A stretch of DNA of 64,000 nt from Dermatemys mawii. Lineage: Eukaryota > Chordata > Testudines > Dermatemydidae. The notes below the pieces were generated by a model. The model did no database searches. It was not told the origin of the DNA and saw only the letters and a program-made list of their open reading frames with translations. Location: contig ML677335.1 of the NCBI GenBank assembly GCA_007922305.1, forward strand, positions 23,464,867 through 23,528,866, given 5' to 3'. Shown here piece by piece: positions 1 through 11,348 of this stretch. A program made the position numbers and the translations under genes. Position 1 is the stretch's first letter; each line of letters opens with the position of its first letter.

Positions 1-599
1 ACAAAAGTGATTTGAATGGGGCTGACTCATGTGACTGGAAGCTGAGGTAGAGCAGGTAGTCCTGCATCACAGGGGTAATAGAACTGCAAGACTTGTGTGG
101 TAAAGAGCAATTACTCAGTGTCTGTGTACTGTACTGTACAGCAGCAGCTAGTGTCCTCTCTGGCTATTGGTATATGCTAAATGTCATGCAAATGAGCAGA
201 GTCAGGAAGAGAGGTGGAGATTGAGCCCCGTTACTGAAAAAGGGATCTCTTTAGGCAGAGCCTTACACCTGCGCCAAATCCATGTGTAGTCAATAGGGCT
301 CTACATAGGAGTGAAGGAAGAGTTTGCTTGCTTAGATCACTTTGTAGGGAGGGACAAAATAGATCTTCAGGCTTGGTCAGCCACTGTAGATCACTGTGTG
401 ATAACAGTACAATCTGCATGTTTGTTATGCTACAAATGAAGAGAAAGGGTCTCTATGATGGCACCTGTTCTAAGGGGAAATGTAAAACTTCTCTAGCACA
501 GCACTAGTCGGCTGCACAAGTTGGGCGGAAAGGGCATTTAAAAGGGAGCAGGCTAACGGTAAATCATTTATAGAGGTAGCACTTGAACCAGGCTTATTA

Positions 600-819
600 C
601 AGTGGCTCTCAGACTGGTGGTTGGGACCGCTCAGGGGGTCGCAAGCTTATTACATGGGGGATCGCAAGCTGTCAGCCTCCACCCCAAATCCTGCTTTGAC
701 TCCAGCATTTGTAATAGTGTTAAATATATTAAAAGGTATTTTTAATATATTAGTGGGGGTCACAGTCAGAGGCTTGCTATGTGAAAGGGATCACCAGTAC
801 AAAAATTTGAGAACTACTG
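600..819. mobile_element. Short non-autonomous hAT-like element
   Basis: The left end reads CAGTGGCTCTCAGAC and the reverse complement of the right end reads CAGTAGTTCTCAAAT, an imperfect terminal inverted repeat of the Charlie-like hAT type. Only about 220 bp lie between them and there is no transposase. The flanking 8-mers do not match, so no target-site duplication is claimed. It resembles the ends of the nested element at 20419-20743. Confidence 0.6.
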
Positions 820-1991
820 TACTATGGTAATGATGGCCATATAAGTTTCTAGACAGACCTGAAGAACCTGGGTGAGTTTTTAGAAAGTTCTAGGAGGTGC
901 ACAAAATTCAAAATTGTTCCAGGTTGTTTTTGGTTCTCCAGAGCTTTTAGAATAGTTCTAGAGATCTGAAAAGTAAAATACACTGCCTTTCCCTACTCTT
1001 CTTCCTAAATGGGATTCTAGAGCTCAGAGAGCTTTGAATTATGAATTCCAGGTTGCTCCTCGTTTCTGTGTGTCATTGGCTTTATTTGATGTTGGAAAGG
1101 GTACAGCCCACCTTTTGCCTTGTAAGTATCACAGTAATGCAATCTGATCTGTCGCCATTTGGCTCTTCAGCCATTGTCAGGGTTCTGCATCTCGCTGACA
1201 AGTCTTGAAGCTGTGGGCGAGGTAGGAGGCTGCATTGAGGTTCCTGGAGAAGTGTTGCTAACTTTGGTCTCCCTAGTTTTTCACTTGAGATCTGCCTCAG
1301 CTAGTAGCAAAATCTACAATATGGTATCCATCCCCTTTACACATGGAACATTTTTGTGTCAGGTGATTTAAAAGCATTGGTTACAGGTTTTTACGTCACC
1401 TTTCATGCCTTAAACAAAACGATTGCTGCCTGATTTCCATGTTACGACAATGCATTGCAAAATAATTGCTTTAAATTATAAACTCAACTGAATGTTTGGG
1501 AATTTCAATTTTAAAATATATGAGTAATTTCCATTAATGTGAAACCACTTTGTGTGTGCAAAATGTTTCCCACATAGTATTTTTCAAAGGTGTTGCTCTT
1601 TTAAAAAGAAACCCATTGTCTGACTCATTTATTTCAATGAGATTTAATATTGTGCTTAATTTACTGTATGTTGAATGATAATTAATAATAATGCTTTGGA
1701 CTTTTTGACATTAACTGGAGCAGTCACTTCCTTTCCTTCTTCTCTTTTTAGTTTTAAAAATGTCAGTCATTTCACAACAGAAGTGCAATATCAGTGATGC
1801 ATGTGACGAAAACAGAATATTACTGCATTAGTTACTGCTGGATTTTTTTTATATATTGTAAAGCCCATATAATTATTATATCAATTAAAATAATGTTGGG
1901 GCTCAATAAACAGAACGAAATATATGCCAGTAAAATGACAATGGAATTTAAACAGCACAAAGAGAAATGTCTTTGTCCTTAATAAGAACCA

Positions 1992-2225
1992 GTGCTAAAT
2001 GAAATTTTGAGAAAGTTTTCAAACATAACTGCTTCCCTAAAGGAAATGTGTAAAATAGTACAAAAGAATCTAGCACAACAGCAGAGTGTGATATGGATTT
2101 GCTACGTATTATTTTTAGTCTCCCTTCTCTTGGTATTTATGGAGATTCACAAGGCTCATAGATATGCTCCGTTAAAACCAGAAATAAGGAACAATTTGCT
2201 CCAATCTGCCTGTGATGTGTTGTAA
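1992..2225 (+). other. Unrecognised small ORF with a membrane-like segment
   Basis: This 77-codon frame opens at GTG rather than ATG, so the true start, if any, is unknown. It has a polar amino-terminal part, a hydrophobic run around residues 33-51 (WICYVLFLVSLLLVF) and a basic carboxy-terminal tail ending in a stop. The same frame is open upstream (1794-1982) but interrupted by two stops. I do not recognise a family. It could be a decayed exon or retrocopy, or a chance frame in AT-rich intronic DNA; the last is most likely. Confidence 0.15.
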
Positions 2226-4159
2226 ATCTGTATAATGAAAAATGAGTAGGTTCATACCATGACAAATCTCATCTGTTTACTCTTCTCTGTCGGCTTCCCC
2301 TTTGATTATCATAATCGTAAAGATAAACCAAAGAATAGTACTAATAGCTCTATAAATACTAAGATCTAATACATAATAAACAGGCAGCCTTCTCCTAACT
2401 CTGAATAGGGCAAGGCTCTAGTAAGATCTCGTTTTTGTCTTCATTTGGGGTTGGTTTTCCTGGTCTCTATCCTTTTGGGAGACAACTTGTATTTCTGGCT
2501 GTTTAGAGTTGTTCCCTTTTTCATAGTTGAAGTTTTGACTTGTGTATTGGGACCTTTTGGATTATAAGCAGAAGATGGAACTGAAAGGTTGTCATTGAGA
2601 ATCTTTCTCCCCCTCCTCCTATACCTCCTTTGGAGAGCACATGATTAATCATTTTAGTCATACTTTTGGTATTGTCCTTCATTGTGGCTTGGAAGCCCCA
2701 GAAGAAGCTACAGACCCAATGTTGGTAAAGGGTTACCCAAAGAGGCGATTTTTTCTTGGGTAACGTGACTTCTCACTTGGGCCATGCTGAGAAGCCATAA
2801 AGCCAATCACAGAGATTTCGAAGCAGAAGTAAATTCCAGGTGGTTCTGTTCTTCCGTAGAAGGCGTTAGTGTTAGATACATCAGAACCTCAAAATGTCTG
2901 AGTCCCAAGATACTGTGCAAATTCTTCTCACAATCCCTCCTAAGGAACTGACCATGGATGCTGTTGGGGAGCTAAATCTCATGTCCCCTCACAACCCAGA
3001 GTGTCATGTTAGAACGGGGACCCAGAATATGCTGAGGTGCTTGGATGCAATGAGAGTAAGGGAATTTCTAGGACAAGCCTATTAGCAAGTCCCATATCTG
3101 TTGTTATGTGTGCCAGTGGAATCCCTGCACAGCTGAAAACTCCCTGGAGCATCCCCATTGGGCTAAGCCTTGAGGGGAGCTGGGCACCTGCAACTCCAGT
3201 TGATTTCCAGGAGAATTGCAGGAGCTCAGCACCTCGCAGGGTGTGGGTGTGTGCGCGTGTGCTAAACTTCGTTTTGGAGCAGATTCCTTTGAACTGTCCA
3301 GCCGAGGCCCCTTGCTGTACCTGACCTTTTGATTGGTGCATGGCATATATTGTACGCATGGTGAATGGGGAGTTCCCTTCTCATGGTAACCAACTTGTCA
3401 TTCCTACTGCAGCTGAAAGTTTATGGACCTCACCAGAGGTTTATGAGTCAAAGTGTACAATGCTGTAAGTCTGTCAGTGGTGTACATTGAACCACAGCTC
3501 CAGCGGGATGGATGGTGCCAGCTCAAACCTTTACAATATAAAATAAAATGAATCTGGACTGCCCCACTCCTATAGTGCTCCCCAGAGAGACGAAGTGTTG
3601 TTTAAAGAGGATGGTGTGACCGGCTGGAGCCTGAACCAATATTGCCAGGTAGGTTGGTGTGGCTCATCCCCATTTGTGTCAGGATGAGTAGGTAGATCCC
3701 TTGTTAAAGAGGCTAGTAGGTAATGACTGGAGGGGGAGGGGGAAGGAGAGAGGAAAGGGCATGGTGGATGATACCTAATCAATATACACCATTCATTAAC
3801 ACAGAGGCTTTCAGGCAGTTCGTCCTCATTCTTTCTGCCTAGGAGAGCAACACAAGATCAATTTCAGCAGATGCTGTTCACCTATTTTATTTTTATATTC
3901 TAGAGTGAACGTAGAACTCATAAAAGTGAGAGAATAACAACATTGGCTAGTGCTGGCACATTTCTTGCCAGCTTACCATGCACACAATTCCCCCTCTCCT
4001 CAACCCACAGCATCTTCAGTTCGTCCAGTCCTGGGACCCACTCCTACCTTTGCTTGTGCACTTTACCATTGCCAGTCATGCTGGGCTGTTCCTGGTCCAG
4101 GTTTTTTCCACACAGAATGGCGTTGATATCAAATTTTGCAATGATTTACGATATTCTTA

Positions 4160-4400
4160 TAACAGTAGTGCCTACGCTGCAGCTGAAAGCAGGTTCTCAT
4201 TGTGCTGTACAAAGGGAGCAAGAGGCAGTCCCTTCCCAAAGTGTTTACACTCTATAGATGACAGGAGAAAGATGGGGAAGAGGAAGAGGGGGAACCCTCT
4301 TTCACAGATGGAACAAGGCCCAGAGTCACGCAGGAAGTCCATACCAGAGCCATGAATTGAACCCAGATCTCCTGAGTCCTTTTCCAGTGGCTTTATCCAC
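4160..4400 (-). repeat. MIR/CORE-SINE copy, minus orientation
   Basis: Read on the minus strand it has the usual order of a tRNA-derived MIR: a region resembling ggttcaattcatggctc, then a core, then a region with the CAAAGTGTTTACACTC-type stretch seen at MIR/LINE2-like tails. It is diverged and old. Boundaries are approximate. Confidence 0.55.
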
Positions 4401-4799
4401 AAAACCATCCTTCTTCATTAAGTAGTTGATGTATGTTAACTGTTCTGGAAGACCATCAAAACAATTGTATTTGTGTCCTGAGGCAGGATTTGCATCCAGG
4501 CATCCAAAGGTGAATGACCATTGCTGTAACTCTCCTTCCAGAAGCAGTAACAAAGCTCTGATTCAGCCAGTCAAAGAAACAGGGGGATTTGCGTGGAATC
4601 TCCACTTAACCTAGGGCCTGACCATTGCAGATAGAGCACTAGCACACCGGTGGTTTTTGTTTTGTGTTTTATCTTGACAGCATTAACAGCAGAGGCTGTC
4701 TTACTAATTTTTTTTTGAAGCACCATCAACATCACGTACATTTACAGTGCTGTAGAAATACTAACACACAATAAGTCTGCTCTCCTGTGGGTTGTAATA

Positions 4800-4915
4800 C
4801 TTTGGTCTAAGTTCGTTGATGGGTTTAGTGTGCACTTCCTGGGTGGCATTGGTGGCCTGAGAGACATAGGAAGTCAGACAAGATGATCCTGTGGTCTTAA
4901 CTATGTGACTGTTTC
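4800..4915 (+). repeat. CR1 LINE 3' fragment
   Basis: The segment containing GGAAGTCAGACAAGATGATC followed by GTGGTCTTAACTATGTGAC matches the layout of sauropsid CR1 3' ends (gtcagactagatgatc ... cttctggcctt ... tctatga). It is a diverged short 3' piece with no coding content. Confidence 0.55.
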
Positions 4916-6017
4916 CTGTAGAAAGATAATTTTCCCTGCCCCATCAAATGCCTCTATTATCCTTACTTCCATCCTCCACCTCCAGATGTGCAGCACCTTG
5001 AGAGAAGGTAGAGAAAGAAGCAGAATTCCTCCCAAAGTGTAAAGCACTGCACTTGCTGTGCCCAGAGGTGCATGGCAGAGGTTCAGCTAGCAATGTGGTG
5101 AGGAGTCCAGGTCAGGAGGAAGTGGATGGAAAGCATAATGGGGAAAGTGCAGGCCCAAGGCAAAGGAGCAGGAGGTTGGGGTCAGGGCAGTGTTATTGGT
5201 TCTTCTCATTAACAGGGCGAAAGTGACATATGCTAGAGGCAGTTATTTAGGAAGAAATCCTGAGCCCTGCCAATCAAACTGTCACACTGAATATGGAAGA
5301 CGGAGTAGAGGAGAAAGAGAGGCAAGGAGTGGGTGAATCACTGGAGGGGCTATTTTTCAAAAGGGTGTGGGGCAGCTGAAGCTGGATCAGGGGAAGGACG
5401 TGAATTGGTACAGTGTGACAGCTGAGGAGATCTGGATTGCAGCAAACTGTCAGCTAGGCCTCTCCTTAGCTCAGCCCTGAACTCTTAAAGTGAAAAGGAC
5501 CAGTGGGAGAAATAACTCAACCCAGAAAACAAGAGGCTATTCAGCCCCAGCACTCCTGCATGCCAGCCCCTCCCTTTTTGGTTGCCAAACCTTTTTCCCC
5601 TTTTCTTTGTGTAGACGTCCCTCTCCTTTTCTCTCAGTGTCCAATCCCCATTTAATAAAGGTACACAGCAAGGGAGTTCATCTGCAGACTTTTAATTTTG
5701 CTTGGAGAAGAATCTGCTTATTTAAAAACTGTATAATTACTGCTGGCATAAAGCACCCCCTCATTACCGGAGTCTGGAAGGAATGCTCTGTAATTACAGC
5801 ATTCATCTACTGCAGAGAGGGAAAGAGGGAGGGGAGTGGAAGGGATCTGCTAACAGGTCTCAGAAGCTGGAGACAATTCATTTGTGAAAAGTGTGTGAGA
5901 GTGCACTCCGTTCTCCACCATTTGGTCAAAGGGAGAGGCTCAGCCAGCTCACGCTTAATACTAGGGAAATGTTCACAGGTTCAGGCTAGCTGGAGGCCCT
6001 TGTTGCCCATGAATCTG

Positions 6018-6092
6018 GTGTGAAATCCTGGGCCCATTGAAGTCCAATGGAAGGTTTGTCATTGACTCCGCTGAGGCCAGGATTTCACCCTT
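6018..6092. repeat. Short imperfect palindrome (ancient interspersed repeat)
   Basis: The left arm starts GTGTGAAATCCTGGGCC and the right arm ends GGCCAGGATTTCACCC, with an inner match around TTGAAGTCCAATG and CATTGACTCC. I recall similar arms as dispersed copies in sauropsid genomes. No coding content. Confidence 0.5.
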
Positions 6093-6124
6093 GAAAGTAC
6101 AGAAAACCCTTGGAATCAAGAAGT

Positions 6125-6310
6125 ACAACAACAGTTGATACTTAGCACTTGTATAATGCTTTCACCTGACGATCTCAAAGCGCCTTACCAAGGAGAACAA
6201 GCATTATAACAACTGTGTTACTGGAGCACGGAGGAGTGGAGTGTCTTGCATTCACTGAAAGTGAGCCAGTGACACCAGGTCTCTTGGCAGTGAGGGGCTA
6301 GTGACACAAC
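6125..6310 (-). repeat. MIR/CORE-SINE copy, minus orientation
   Basis: It contains the tail block ATGCTTTCACCTGACGATC followed by TCAAAGCGCCTTACCAAGG, then the core and a decayed tRNA-like part (ACACCAGGTCTCTTGGCAG), as in MIR read on the minus strand. Boundaries are approximate. Confidence 0.5.
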
Positions 6311-7034
6311 TCCCCACCTGGCAGGTGGAGGAAGCTGCAAGGCTGTGAAAATGAAGGAATTGGGTGAGGAGGTGGTTCTTAAGAGAGAGACTGTGTGCCT
6401 CCTTGCTTAAAGAAAATAAAAGACTGGGTCAGATGCAGAGGGATTTCACTATAGCAAGTGATTCCAACTTTGACAGGAAGGGACACAAAAGGGACTATGA
6501 AACTCCAGGAAAAGTGCAATTGGAGGAGGAAAATGAGCCTGTTACTCAGACAAAAATCCTTCTGGGAAAAGGTTAAGTGTTCTTCTAAAATTAGTTATTA
6601 AATAAAAGATTATGTAGAATAGAAAATGTCCATTGTTTTGCATGAGCTAACCTTAGGGAGGAGGGAAAAGTGATATTTTTGGAAAGTGCACTTAGTGTAA
6701 CAGTAGGTGAGATCACAATGCTGAGTGTGTTATCCAGAACTATTCATGCTTATGGTTAGAATCACCTTCTACAACACTAGCTGCCTTTTACCACGTTTAG
6801 TATGCACACAATCAAAGGAGCAGCAATGCAAACTGCATTATATTTTGGGGCAGGCTGGAGGGGTATTGGTAACACTGAGGGGGGTCCAAGTGCTATCATA
6901 ACAGAATGTGCCATAAGCCAGCACTGCCAGAGCTGGGTTGGAGGCCTAAGACTTGAATAGCCAGGACTGTTGCTGGCAAAGAGGGAGATGTGCTGGCCAA
7001 GTGCTGTGGGTAGAGGGGAGCTGCAGGTGAAAAT

Positions 7035-7120
7035 GAAACTAATAATAATGATAGCAGTCTTGCATTTGAATAGCACCGTTCGTCTACGGCTCTCAAGGCT
7101 TTACAAACAATTCGTCCTCA
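7035..7120 (-). repeat. MIR tail fragment, minus orientation
   Basis: AATAATAATGATAGCAGTC followed by TTTGAATAGCACCG and TCTCAAGGCTTTACAAAC is the typical 3'-tail block of MIR copies. The body is missing. Confidence 0.4.
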
Positions 7121-7539
7121 CAGATGTCCTTTGGACTATGCAGACTGAGAGCTGCCAGGGTACAAAGTGCTACAGGACAGGGCTGAGGTGTGTTGGCAGC
7201 GCTGTGTGCGTTAAATCTTCTGCATTCGGACAGTCTCTGCCTAGTGTTGCTAATCTTTTATTTCCTAAGCCCTGAATTTTACCCCCTGCTCTCTCCACTC
7301 CCCCACATCAATGTAGACAGATAAAAGGGTTTAAATCTGTCTGGCTTCCTGATACAATTGGTGTGTCACATGGCCTTGGGGGTTCCTAGCTATCTGCCTA
7401 GTTGCATTGGAAAGATCTATCACTTTGGGGGATTGGAAGGATACACAAGAGAGTCATGCCTTGCTTCAAGGTTTAAGACCTCACTCCAGTGATGTTCCCA
7501 TGGTCTCTGAGAGTAAAGGTACAGTGTGGTATGTGGGTA

Positions 7540-8070
7540 GGGGTGGGCAAACTATGGCCCAGCCTGGCCCGTGAGCCATTTTAAGCCAGCCCATGAGCTC
7601 CTGCTGAGGAGCCAGATGCGGGGTCGCACCACGCAGCTCATGGAATCCTCAGCATTGCCCTGCTCCGAGGGTCAGGAGCCGCTCCATGCATAGGAGCCAG
7701 AGAAGGGATGTGCCACTGCTTCCAGGAGCCGCTTGAGCTAAGTGGAACTCGGAGCCTGCACCCCGGAGCTTCTCTCCATGCCCCAGCCCTGATCCCCCTC
7801 ACTCTCTCCAAACCCCTCGATCCCAGTACGGAGCACCCTCCTGCACCCCAAACCTCTCATCCCCATCCCCTCCCAAAGCCTCCCCCTAGCTGGAACATGC
7901 ACCCTTCCTACACCCCTGCCCTAGTCCTGATCCCACTCTGACCCCATTGGTTCCATCCCAGAGCACCCTCCTATACCCCAAACTCCTCATCCCCACCCCA
8001 GGACCCTCACTCCTCCCATACCCCAACCCCAATTTTGTGAGCATTCATGGCCAAAAAGTTTGCCCACCCC
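7540..8070. mobile_element. Non-autonomous hAT-like element, C-rich interior
   Basis: The ends form an inverted repeat: GGGGTGGGCAAACTATGGCC on the left, and GGGGTGGGCAAACTTTTTGG as the reverse complement of the right end. The interior is C-rich with repeated CCCCTCATCCCC-like blocks and produces spurious proline-rich frames. No transposase is visible. Flanking 8-mers (atgtgggt and atgtagtg) match only partly, so the target-site duplication is uncertain. The interior resembles that of the element at 16528-17129. Confidence 0.7.
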
Positions 8071-8803
8071 GATGTAGTGGGTTCCTTTTTTCTTGTGTTT
8101 TAGGGCTATGCTGTGATCTGCCCTGACATGGGTGCCCAGGAGGAAAGGGGGCTGCAGAAAAAACTTCCTGCACTATGCATAGCTAAGCAAGATCTGACCG
8201 TACTACCAACCCTTGAGCAGAGACTGTCCAGCATCATTGCTCCCAGACCTGGGTGTGGATGACACAGATTACCCAAGATCTTGCTGGTGCTCCCCCTGGT
8301 TCAGGTGGCTCTGCACCACGCCCCGCACAGGGCTATGTGCAAATCCCTTAGAAAATTCAGGTTTGGCTGTGAGCTGAACTAGAGAAATGAATCCCCCTCT
8401 CCCTTTTCCAGATCAGTGGGTCGTTAGCTCCAAGCTCATTGGCTTGAGGCACACTGTTCTCCCTTGGTACCCGTTCATTCTGCAGTTTTAATGTTAGCAT
8501 GTAACGGCAGCTCCATATAGACTGATCCTTTTTACAGAAAGAAATGAGCTATAGCCACATCCAAGCAGCCAAAAATCATGAGTCAGTCTCCAGAAATCCA
8601 TGAGAATTTTAAAAATAATAAACATAGGGTTTCTCTTTACTTCCCGGATGGTTTTTGAGTCTTTAGGGTGCTGTCAGCCCAAAGGGCTAGAAACTTGAGG
8701 TGGTTTTTTGGGAGGAAGGGAGAGAGGGTAAGTAACAGTGGGGATTCCCATGTAATAAGATGAGAGTGGAAATTGGTGCATCAGGGAAAACAGCAAATAC
8801 ATT

Positions 8804-9025
8804 AAAAACTGACATTTATTTGGGCATAAGTTTTCGTGGGTAAAAAAAACCACTTCAGATGTAAAAAACCACTTCTTCAGTCCTCCTCCTTGCATCTGAA
8901 GAAGTGGCTTTTTACCCACGAAAGCTTATGACCAAATAAATCTGTTAGTCTTTCAGATGCCACCGGACTCCTTGTTGTTTTTGTGGATACAGACTAACCT
9001 GGCTACTTCTCTGATACCTAACACT
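8804..9025. mobile_element. Palindromic Penelope-like insertion with 9-bp TSD
   Basis: A left arm (TTTATTTGGGCATAAG, TTTTCGTGGGTAAAA, CCACTTCTTCAG) is followed by its inverted copy (CTGAAGAAGTGG, TTTTTACCCACGAAAGC, CCAAATAAATCTGTTAGTC). The right arm continues into GGATACAGACTAACCTGGC, a terminal block the left arm lacks. The direct repeat AAATACATT at 8795-8803 and 9026-9034 brackets the unit. The left arm also has a small internal duplication of AGATGTAAAAAACCACTTC-like sequence. There is no coding capacity. Assignment to Penelope-like elements rests on resemblance to the terminal sequence of the coding copy at 42707-45819. Confidence 0.75.
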
Positions 9026-9665
9026 AAATACATTGACACTTGGCAACAATGCAGCTATGTAGAGCAGTACATTGTATGACTGACCTTTTCAATTTTAGGA
9101 ACAGATTATGATTTCAGTTAGAGGTGTATAGGCCTTGTAACTGTACTGCAATCGGGAGCATTACTCTGCGTTTGCGCCAGTGTAACTGAGATCAGAATCT
9201 GGCCTTTAATGTGTAGTGTACCATTTCTGTGTTGCAACTGAAATAACTAAATCCTCTTATTACCTCCCTAATGCACCCGTATCATAATGTCTCTGATTTC
9301 CTTCCTCTCAGTACTTATTTTCTCCTCTCCTTCTCTACTGAACCCCATTACAAAGCCTACATGCCTGAGAGAGAGGGAGAGAGAGAGCTGTCCTGGGGAA
9401 TGATTCCTGGTCTAGTCTCCACCGAACCTCCTCTCTCTGTCACTATAGTGGTCTCGTGAGCATTGGGAATTTTATTGGTACTTATATAGTATGTACCAGC
9501 ATGAGATGTCGGATGCCAAGGGGGCAGGAGCCTTCTATAAATAGGTAGATGAATAGACATGCACCGTGCCTCCAGGTTTCTTACTCACAATTTTAGTCTG
9601 TAGCTGAGCTGCAAGGTATAAATATTTCCCGACTGTCCTTCCTTCTCTAACTCCTCATCCCCAGA

Positions 9666-11348
9666 CAGGACCGGCTCTAGGCACCAGCAAACCAAGCAGG
9701 TACTTGGGGTGGCACCTTTCCAGGGGCGGCATTCAGAGGGAGACGCACACTCGGCTGAGCTGCTGGCACAGCGGCGCGCAGAGCCAGGGCCTGAGCCTGG
9801 CCCCCAGGGCAGCCACGCGCATTAGTGCCCCCCCCACCCCCCCCGCGGGCCGGTCTGCTGGGGCTCCAGGGCTCCAGGAGAGGCCATTCGCGCCCCCGTT
9901 CTCATGGCCGGTTGGCTGGTTTGCAAAGCGGAGTTGGAGCAGCTTGGAAAGCCGCCAGCGGGCGCCCCATGGCTCTTGACTCCCAGCGGCAGTTGGCAGC
10001 GCTCTAGCGGGCCTGCTCTCCGCCGCAGCCCACCCAGCCTGCAAGGGGAGACCCGCAGCCATTCCCCGCACTGGTTTGGGTAGGACGGGCGGGTGCTCTC
10101 CACCCCTCTGTCCCTGCCTGCTCAGGTCCCCGGTAGGAATCTGGAGTCAGAGGCCAGTGCAGAAAGCTGCCGAGAGTGGTCCACAGCACCTGGACATAGG
10201 GGGAGTCACATTCAGGAAGCCGAGGGATGGTCCTGCGGCCAAGTCAGTGCGCTGAGAGCCAGAAGTTGGGGCAGGATTGTTCCCAGGACACTCCCCAGTC
10301 CGGTTCAGCTCTCTCCAGGAGTTGGGCTCCCATGACCCAGACTATCAGCGAGCAGGACTAGGGCCCTTGAAGCGTCTCAAGCTGGGCATGCCAAAGAACT
10401 GGTCACTTTTGGGGAGCTTGGCCGGGTTCCCTCGGGATCCAATGACTCCAATGACTGAGGAGTCGTAGGACGCATCAATGTCTATTTCCAAAGTACCCAC
10501 CCCTGAGCCGAGGCAGCGTTTGACGTGCGTTGGGAAGGCTGAGAACCCCCCATTCTGCCTCCCACCCCAAACCCGACAATACCATTTCCCGGCATCAATG
10601 AGACACATGGGCCGAGATGGAAGAAATCCCAAACCTGCAGCTAGGAATTGCCCTCCTGGGGCAGGGCAGCAGCGGCCCATCTATTAGAGTGGAATTGTAT
10701 GATGAATTAATAGCTTTATTTGAGCTAATAAGTCCTAAAACTTCTCTGAAAGTATTAGAATGTATAGCAAGAAATGATTTTTTCACTCCAAACACTGGTT
10801 TAGCATTACACATTCTTTTAACATTACCAGTATCAGTGGCTTCTGGTGAGTGCAGTTTCTCAAAACTGAAATTACTAAAAAATTATTTTAGGTCCACCAT
10901 GTCTCAAAATCGTTTGTCAGGACTCACATTAATTTCAGTTGAAAGTACCATTGCAAAAAATGTAGATTTCACTGAATTATTAAAAGACTACACAAGTCTA
11001 AAAACCAGAAAAATTCAGTTCATATAAATTCTTTTAATTTATGAGAAACTGGGCAGACAGGAAGACACTCACATTTTTCATTACAGTGTATAACTGAACC
11101 CAAATTATTTGTAATTGTGATTTTGTTAAAATTAAACGAGTACACTAGTAGGGAATTGTTTTATTTCACTAACTGCAAATTATCTGTGTTCATTTTTAAA
11201 AAATTTTAAAGTCAAAAAACCCAAAACAAATAAACAAAACAAATCATTGCAAAGTGCAAACATGCGTAAAAAGCCAAAAGGAGGGGAAGAGAGGAGGTGG
11301 CCAAATTTTTTTTTGCTTGGGGCAGCAAAAAACCCAGAGCCTGCCCTC
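9666..11348 (+). mobile_element. hAT transposon derivative with perfect 8-bp TSD
   Basis: The left end CAGGACCGGCTCTAGG and the reverse complement of the right end GAGGGCAGGCTCTGGG form a terminal inverted repeat (13 of 16 match). The 8-mer TCCCCAGA lies directly outside both ends, at 9658-9665 and 11349-11356, the TSD length expected for hAT elements. The left half (to about 10680) is GC-rich and non-coding; the right half carries the 3' part of a transposase frame. I read it as an internally deleted or rearranged copy. Confidence 0.9.
10617..11027 (+). pseudogene. hAT transposase C-terminal fragment
   Basis: The frame encodes 136 residues; roughly the last 115 look like a hAT transposase carboxy-terminal dimerisation region. 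They show the ALHILLTLPVSVASGECSFS block, then KLKLLKNYFRSTMSQNRLSG and ISVES, typical of transposases related to ZMYM1-like or TTF-type hAT proteins. The zinc finger and most of the catalytic RNase H-like region are missing, so it cannot encode an active enzyme. The first 20 or so codons come from GC-rich non-coding sequence. It sits inside the TSD-bounded element 9666-11348 and reads in the same direction. It is not evidence of a host gene. Confidence 0.8.

Noticed and set aside
5490..6023. 177-codon open frame
   Set aside because: No recognisable domain, low-complexity composition, and it runs into a dispersed palindromic repeat; most likely chance.
7708..7941. Proline- and histidine-rich ORF
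   Set aside because: A product of C-rich repeats inside the hAT-like element 7540-8070.
9700..10335. GC-rich, CpG-containing block with several overlapping ORFs, as a promoter or UNC5B exon 1
   Set aside because: It lies inside a hAT element bounded by an exact 8-bp target duplication; the ORFs overlap on both strands and show no signal peptide followed by a phase-1 donor.
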